From Emcibacter sp. (lineage in GTDB: Bacteria > Pseudomonadota > Alphaproteobacteria > Sphingomonadales > Emcibacteraceae): a stretch of DNA of 11,699 nt. Numbering within the stretch: position 1 is the stretch's first letter; every line of letters begins with the position of its first letter. Where the stretch lies: contig JALUWZ010000091.1 in assembly GCA_027019205.1 (NCBI GenBank), positions 1 through 11,699 of the forward strand, given 5' to 3'. The notes beneath the pieces are model-generated. The model had not been told where the DNA came from. It saw only the letters and a program-made list of their open reading frames with translations, and did no database searches. The position numbers and the translations under genes are program-made. Shown piece by piece: positions 7,003-11,699 of this stretch.

Positions 7003-7014
7003 GATATATATCCT
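7001..7014. repeat. 14-bp perfect palindrome at the barrel stop codon
   Basis: AGGATATATATCCT begins within the TAG stop codon of the barrel gene (7000-7002). It lacks a loop and a T-run, so it is not a normal intrinsic terminator. It may be a protein-binding site or chance in an AT-rich patch. Confidence 0.3.
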
Positions 7015-7038
7015 GTGGCCATAGTTTGGTCGTAATTC

Positions 7039-7047
7039 TGACATAAT
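7039..7047 (+). promoter_or_regulatory. Possible extended -10 promoter
   Basis: TGACATAAT resembles an extended -10 element (TGnTATAAT), with the TG one base before CATAAT. No good -35 box lies at the expected distance. It is 45 bases upstream of the ATG at 7092 and could give the coiled-coil gene its own transcript. Confidence 0.3.
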
Positions 7048-7070
7048 GTGCCCACTGGCTGGGAACCATA

Positions 7071-7091
7071 AGGAAATCGCAGGGAAATCGC
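7071..7091 (+). repeat. Tandem duplication covering the ribosome binding site
   Basis: The bases just before ATG 7092 read AGGAAATCGC, then AGGGAAATCGC. These are two almost identical 10-11-base units, each carrying a purine-rich Shine-Dalgarno-like core. The second core (7081-7085) is 6 bases from the ATG and is the likely functional one. Confidence 0.6.
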
Positions 7092-7652
7092 ATGGAACAG
7101 GGGCGTTACAGGGACTTGTTTATCAAACTGGCCGGGGTGGCTTTCGGGCTGGTTGTGATGCTTGCCGGGGCGTCAATGCTGGCCCCTGATATTGACCGGG
7201 GTTCTCCATCCGAAAAATTTGCTGTGGCGGCTCCCCTCATTAATAAAGATGTCTTTAATGAAGATGTTGTCATTCTGACTGATTCTGGTCAGCAGGAAAT
7301 TGAAAACGGGCAGAAAGAAGCGCGACTGGCCCTGAAAAACCTCAAGACACAACGCCTTGAAGGATTGATTGAGGAAAGGTTGGCGGCGGTGGATGTTCTG
7401 ACGGATGCCATGGGGGAGATTGAGAAACAGAAATCGATTCCCGGGGCAATAAGGCAGGATATTCTGGCTGATCTTGAGCAGCAGATTGTGGAAAATAAAA
7501 AGAAACTCAATGGCCTTGAAATTTATATAGCGGAGCTTTCCGGTAAGGTAATATCCTCTGTCACCAGCTATAGTGAATGTGACAAAGCCGGGACAGAGTT
7601 ACCTTCCGCAAGCCCCCGGAAAAAATCCCTTGAAGCCCTGAGCTGGATTTAA
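7092..7652 (+). CDS. Membrane-anchored coiled-coil protein of unknown function
   Basis: I do not recognise this 186-residue protein. A short basic N-terminus (RYRDLFIK) leads to one hydrophobic helix at about 12-31, rich in Gly, Ala and Val, which reads as an uncleaved anchor or signal peptide. A linker follows to about 62. Residues 65-112 and 118-150 then form two long charged helices with leucine/isoleucine spacing typical of a helical hairpin or coiled coil. Between them is the turn KSIPGA. The tail (155-186) is Ser/Pro-rich, basic and probably disordered, with a lone Cys163. If the helix is an N-in anchor, the coiled coil lies in the periplasm, where it might bridge envelope complexes. 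The MATE gene follows 56 bases later on the same strand, so the two may be co-transcribed. The coding call is supported by the ribosome binding site and ordinary composition. Confidence 0.7.
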   Translation: MEQGRYRDLFIKLAGVAFGLVVMLAGASMLAPDIDRGSPSEKFAVAAPLINKDVFNEDVVILTDSGQQEIENGQKEARLALKNLKTQRLEGLIEERLAAVDVLTDAMGEIEKQKSIPGAIRQDILADLEQQIVENKKKLNGLEIYIAELSGKVISSVTSYSECDKAGTELPSASPRKKSLEALSWI

Positions 7653-7708
7653 CGCCATATCTCCTTTATTTTAAATGACTTTCCCGCCGGTTCTTTCTAT
7701 GAAGGGCC

Positions 7709-9079
7709 ATGGATGATTCACGGGAAAGGACGGGCTGGATAAAGTCACGCATCAGGCGGCAGTTTACCGAACTGGTTCACCTGTCCTTTCCGATCGTTCT
7801 GCAACGGCTGGGAATTATGACCATGGGCATTGTTGATACCATGATGGTCGGACGGTTTTCAGCCCGGGAACTGGCCTATCAGAGCATCGGATATGTTCCG
7901 GTGGCAACGGTGATCATTATTTCCATAGGTTTGATGACGGGAACCATGGTTCTGACCTCCAATGCCTATGGGGCGAAAGACTATCGGGAATGCGGGCGTA
8001 TCTGGCGTCGCTCCCTGCCATATGGTTTTGTGCTTGGCATGATCGGTTTTATGATCTGTCTGGGGGGCGAGACTATTTTACTGCTCCTCGGGCAGGAGGC
8101 GGATATTGCCCGGGGCGGCGGGGTGGTGATGCGGGCCGTGGCGCTCGGCATTCCCATGACCTGCCTTATGCTGGCCTGCACCTTTTTTCTTGAGGGCATC
8201 AACCGGCCTTTGCCGGGCATGCTGTTTATGCTGGCCGGTAATATCATTAATATCCTGCTGAACTGGATGCTGGTTTATGGTCATGCGGGTTTTGAGCCGA
8301 TGGGGGCGGAAGGCTCCGCCTGGGCGACGACCACCGTCAGGACCGTACTGGGCCTTGGCATGATTATCTATATCCTGATGATGAGGGATCATCGGATATT
8401 CGGCCTCCGGCAAAAGGTTGATTTGCGGCTTCACAGATGGAAAAGGCTGCGCCATATCGGCTATGGTGCCGGGCTGACCAACGGGGCGGAGCATAGCGGA
8501 TTTGCCGCGCTGCAGGTTTTTGCCGGCTGGATCGGCCCGCTTACCCTCGGGGCAATGGCGATCAGTTTCAATATTTATGGCATACCCTATATGATCGCCT
8601 ACGGGGTTGCCGGGGCGACATCGGTCCGGGTCGGGATCGCCTATGGTCGGCGGGATGCGCGGGATCTGTTGCTGGCCGGGACCTGCGGTATGATATTCAA
8701 TGTGATATTAATGATCCCGATGGTTGCTATTCTCATCATATTCCCCGAACAGATCGCCGGGCTTTTCACCCGCGCCCCGGGGCTTGTCGCGGCAACTGTT
8801 CCGCTGATAATTCTCACGGCCTGGATGCTGTTATTCGACAGTCTGCAGACCGTGGCGGGCAATGCTCTGCGCGGCAGGCGGGATATCTGGACCCCGACAG
8901 CATTATATTTTTTCAGCTATATCATGGTGATGGTGCCCTTGTCATATTCCCTGGCCTTCACCTTCGGGCGCGGGGCCACCGGCCTGTTTGAAAGCGCGGT
9001 TGTGGCCAGTGTGATTTCATTTATCCTGCTGGCAGGGCGGTTTTATTATCTGTCCCTTGAGGATCTCAGGCGGCTCTGA
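7709..9079 (+). CDS. MATE family efflux transporter
   Basis: A 456-residue inner-membrane protein of normal length for the MATE family, which exports drugs, toxins or metabolites in exchange for Na+ or H+. Twelve hydrophobic helices fall in two repeated halves. Signature pieces are VDTMMVGRF in helix 1 (residues 42-50), MGAEGSAWAT in the N-terminal half (198-207), and matching second-half stretches such as ALRGRRD. Asp43 in helix 1 is in a typical position. Relatives include NorM and DinF, but I cannot assign a substrate. ATG 7709 is the first start after an in-frame stop at 7700. GAAGGG at 7701-7706 is unusually close, only 2 bases away. The last 14 bases overlap the end of the convergent RND gene, so no dedicated terminator separates them. 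Confidence 0.92.
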   Translation: MDDSRERTGWIKSRIRRQFTELVHLSFPIVLQRLGIMTMGIVDTMMVGRFSARELAYQSIGYVPVATVIIISIGLMTGTMVLTSNAYGAKDYRECGRIWRRSLPYGFVLGMIGFMICLGGETILLLLGQEADIARGGGVVMRAVALGIPMTCLMLACTFFLEGINRPLPGMLFMLAGNIINILLNWMLVYGHAGFEPMGAEGSAWATTTVRTVLGLGMIIYILMMRDHRIFGLRQKVDLRLHRWKRLRHIGYGAGLTNGAEHSGFAALQVFAGWIGPLTLGAMAISFNIYGIPYMIAYGVAGATSVRVGIAYGRRDARDLLLAGTCGMIFNVILMIPMVAILIIFPEQIAGLFTRAPGLVAATVPLIILTAWMLLFDSLQTVAGNALRGRRDIWTPTALYFFSYIMVMVPLSYSLAFTFGRGATGLFESAVVASVISFILLAGRFYYLSLEDLRRL

Positions 9080-11699
9080 CCGGGGCCATTTGTGCGGTTC
9101 TGTCCCGCATGGCCTGCTGCTTCCGGGCGCGGCGCCGGACCCTGAGATAATAGAGGGTCGGCACATAGATCAACGCGAGCAGGGTGGTGCCGATCATCCC
9201 GCCCGATATGGCAGTTGCCAGCGGTGGCCACATGCCGCCGCCCCAGATGATCAGCGGCATAAATCCGCCAATGGTGGTCAGGGTTGTCGAGATCACATGA
9301 CGGCTTGATTCAACGACAATAGAGACAATCACATCGGGGTCCGCAGCTCTTGCCCGCTCATCTGATCTGAGGGCGGACAGCACAACAATACTGTCATTGA
9401 TGGCAAGCCCGATCAGGCCCATCGTGCCCATAATGCCGGTAAAGCCCATCGGGAAGGCAAAAATCCACAGGGACAGCATGGCCAGCCCGACGCTGAAAAA
9501 AGCTACCCCCCCGATGATCAATGCTGATGTAAAGCTGTTAAACGTCAGCACAAGTATGCCTATCATGATCACCAGAAGGGGCAGGACAGTGGAGAATAAT
9601 TTCCCTTGCGCCTCGGAGCGTTTCTCGGTCTCGCCGCCAAATTCAAGCCGGTAACCGGCGGGCAGGGAAAAATCGGCCTCTTTCAGACGGCGCTGAAAAT
9701 CCGCCAGCGCAATATTGGGCAGGCTGTAGGGGGTGATAAACCCCTGAACTATATTCAGCCGCTGGTTATCCCGGCGGCTGATTGAATTATAGCTCGGAAT
9801 CAGGGTGAGTTTGCCGAGGCTGCTGAGCGGAATCCGGGATAATTCCTGCCCGCCACCCGGGGCGACAAGTGAATTGTTAAACAGGCTGTCAAGCTGTGAA
9901 CGGTTCCTGCCGCCAACCCGGACCCGCACCGGCAGATTTTCATTGCCCTCCAGAATGCTGCCGCCGACATGGCCCTCAAGGGAATTATTCAACTGGGCGG
10001 CGATCTGGTTTAATCTCAGACCGGCGGCCTTGGCATTATCCTCTTCCGGGACAAATTCCAGTTTGGGCTGGCTCAGGGATATTGTCGCCCTTGTATAGGT
10101 GACATTTTTGCTCTTTGCCAGGATTGACCGGATTTCCTCGCCTTTCTGTGACAGGATTTGTAAATCCTGACCATAGAGAAATATTTCTATCGGGGCCTGA
10201 AAGGGCGGGCCTTGTTCAAAGGGAATGGCAAGGACCATGGCATCCGGCAGACCAGCCATCAGGTCGCGTTGCAGGCGCGGCAACAGGGCCAGCGTGGCCT
10301 TTTGTGACGAGGTGGTGACAAAGGCCCCGGCAAAATTATTCGCCCCGGCCTGATTCAGGTAATTATTGTAAAATACCGCTGGCGGTGTTGCGCCGACAAC
10401 CCAGTAATCGCTCTTTATTTCCGGATATTTTGCCAGAATTTTCCGGGCTTTTTTCACCTGCCGGGCGGTTTCTGTCAGACTGGCATCCGGCGACAGGGTC
10501 AGTTGAATCTGAAACTGGTCGCGGTCAACAGGCGGGAAAAACTGTTCCGTCAGGGTGGTGGCCAGAATAAAGCCCGCCAGCGGCAGGGAGACGGACAGCA
10601 AGACGGCCTTTTTCGGATGATCCATGCACCAGCGTAATATTTTCCGGTATTTTTCCGTCAGCCCCGGATTGCGGTAGCCCTGCTGCAGAATGCCGCGCCC
10701 GCTGTTCAGCAATTCCCCCCGGTCAAAATATCCCGCCAGAGCCGGAATGATGGTCATGGCGAGGAACAGCGAGGCAAACAGCGAAATAATCACCGCCAGC
10801 CCCATGGTGCCAATAAATTCACCAATCGGTCCCGGGGCAATCACAATCGGCATGAAGGTCAATGAGGTGGTAACGGTCGAGGCCAGCAGCGGCACGAATA
10901 AATGCCCGACCATTTTAGATATGGAGGTGCCAATATCATGGCCCGACCTGCGGTAGCGCTGATACTCATCCACGGCGACAATGGCATTGTCTATCAAAAG
11001 CCCGAGCGCAATGATCAGGCCGGTAATCGACATCTGATGCAGGGGAATATCCATAATGTTAAAGCTGGTCATCACCAGAAAAACCGTGAGCGGCAGGGCG
11101 GTCGCCACCAATATCGCCGACCGCCAGCCCATCATGAAAATCATGATCAGGATAATGATCATTGCCCCCATAAAGATATTGCCCATCAGTCCGGACAGCC
11201 GTTTGGCGGAATAGACGTCCTGGTTAAAAATAACCTCGGCCTTTATGCCCCCGGGCAGACTGTCGCGGAATCTGTCGACGTCCTTCTGCACCCGGCTGAC
11301 CCAGTGATCGACCCGGATATTGTCGCTTACCTTGGCCCCGACGATCACCCCGCGTTTGCCGTCAAGCAATGCCATGCTGGCCACCGGGGTGCGGATGCCC
11401 TTGTGAACTTCCGCCACATCGCTGACCCGCAGAAACGGGCCGTTCTTTGTCTGTTTCAGGGGGATATTGCGGATACGTTCGGCGGAAAGAAGTTCCCCAC
11501 CAACTTCCAGAATAAGGTTATGACGCCCGTTACGTAACTGCCCGGCAGGCACTTTGGAATCTGCTTTGGCGATGGCATTTGACACGTCGCGCACCGTCAG
11601 CCCGACAGAGGCGAGGGCATCCGGGTCAATGGTGACGATGAATTCTTCATCCGGGGCGCCGAACATCTTTGTTTCCGAGGTGCCGGGCAGGGGCGATAT
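9066..11699 (-). CDS. AcrB-like RND efflux permease (HAE type), 5'-truncated by window edge
   Basis: The frame is open to the right edge, giving 877 codons. The family usually has about 1000-1050 residues, so roughly 150 N-terminal residues, including the first helix, lie outside. ATG 11666 is internal and should not be taken as the start. The visible order is porter subdomains, helix block 2-6 (QMSITGLIIALGLLIDNAIV is helix 4), the second porter/docking half, and helices 8-12, ending in a basic tail (RRRARKQQ). The relay residue in helix 4 is Asp followed by Asn (codons 10991-10986), where AcrB has Asp-Asp. In helix 10 the AcrB lysine position reads GLAINDSIV, so Lys is absent. This is common outside the AcrB subgroup. 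The pump takes hydrophobic compounds from periplasm or inner membrane through an adaptor and outer-membrane channel. The adaptor gene is probably just upstream, beyond 11699. It overlaps the MATE gene by 14 bases tail to tail. Confidence 0.92.
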   Translation of the reverse strand: MSPLPGTSETKMFGAPDEEFIVTIDPDALASVGLTVRDVSNAIAKADSKVPAGQLRNGRHNLILEVGGELLSAERIRNIPLKQTKNGPFLRVSDVAEVHKGIRTPVASMALLDGKRGVIVGAKVSDNIRVDHWVSRVQKDVDRFRDSLPGGIKAEVIFNQDVYSAKRLSGLMGNIFMGAMIIILIMIFMMGWRSAILVATALPLTVFLVMTSFNIMDIPLHQMSITGLIIALGLLIDNAIVAVDEYQRYRRSGHDIGTSISKMVGHLFVPLLASTVTTSLTFMPIVIAPGPIGEFIGTMGLAVIISLFASLFLAMTIIPALAGYFDRGELLNSGRGILQQGYRNPGLTEKYRKILRWCMDHPKKAVLLSVSLPLAGFILATTLTEQFFPPVDRDQFQIQLTLSPDASLTETARQVKKARKILAKYPEIKSDYWVVGATPPAVFYNNYLNQAGANNFAGAFVTTSSQKATLALLPRLQRDLMAGLPDAMVLAIPFEQGPPFQAPIEIFLYGQDLQILSQKGEEIRSILAKSKNVTYTRATISLSQPKLEFVPEEDNAKAAGLRLNQIAAQLNNSLEGHVGGSILEGNENLPVRVRVGGRNRSQLDSLFNNSLVAPGGGQELSRIPLSSLGKLTLIPSYNSISRRDNQRLNIVQGFITPYSLPNIALADFQRRLKEADFSLPAGYRLEFGGETEKRSEAQGKLFSTVLPLLVIMIGILVLTFNSFTSALIIGGVAFFSVGLAMLSLWIFAFPMGFTGIMGTMGLIGLAINDSIVVLSALRSDERARAADPDVIVSIVVESSRHVISTTLTTIGGFMPLIIWGGGMWPPLATAISGGMIGTTLLALIYVPTLYYLRVRRRARKQQAMRDRTAQMAPVRAA

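Noticed and set aside
7699..7716. Five-codon leader frame (MKGHG) overlapping the MATE start
   Set aside because: It has no ribosome binding site of its own and is short enough to be chance. Its ATG overlaps the purine run that probably serves the MATE gene.
10902..11537. A 211-codon open frame on the + strand
   Set aside because: It lies wholly antisense to the well-supported RND permease. Its His/Gln/Pro-rich translation looks like a reverse-frame artefact, with no ribosome binding site or domain.

Overview
The window looks like chromosomal DNA from a Gram-negative proteobacterium. Supporting signs are an outer-membrane-type beta-barrel, a PEP-CTERM surface protein, a sigma-54 promoter and two different RND-superfamily pumps. 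Moderate GC with frequent cgg/ccg/ggc codons would fit an alphaproteobacterium, but this is an impression and no marker gene fixes the taxon. Nearly every gene concerns the cell envelope or export.

Layout. (1) 1-507, + strand: C-terminal part of an FtsX/MacB-type ABC transporter permease. It ends at a bidirectional terminator (539-571) shared with the convergent PEP-CTERM gene. (2) 593-1402, - strand: a PEP-CTERM sorting-domain protein with a near-consensus sigma-54 promoter (1504-1519) and a structured leader. (3) 1403-1789: an AT-rich divergent control region. It holds that sigma-54 promoter, two near-identical 17-bp elements (1584-1600, 1694-1710) and a sigma-70-like promoter facing right (1753-1780). 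(4) 1790-7002, + strand: an RND/MMPL-family exporter, a LolA-like periplasmic lipid carrier overlapping it by 14 bp, and, after a 241-bp gap, an AMIN domain fused to a predicted outer-membrane barrel. (5) 7092-7652: an unrecognised membrane-anchored coiled-coil protein. (6) 7709-9079: a MATE-family efflux transporter. (7) 9066-11699, - strand: an AcrB-like HAE-type RND permease running off the right edge and overlapping the MATE gene tail to tail by 14 bp.

Working together. The RND exporter, LolA-like carrier and AMIN-barrel protein would occupy the inner membrane, periplasm and outer membrane. They form a plausible trans-envelope export route for a lipid or other hydrophobic compound. The PEP-CTERM gene shares its control region with this cluster. 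Its sigma-54 promoter and paired upstream elements resemble what is reported for exosortase-linked surface proteins. The most interesting hypothesis is that surface-protein display and the export cluster are co-regulated through the two 17-bp elements. No exosortase, exopolysaccharide gene or regulator is in the window, so this link is inferred. I saw no tRNA, rRNA, CRISPR array, insertion sequence or replication origin.
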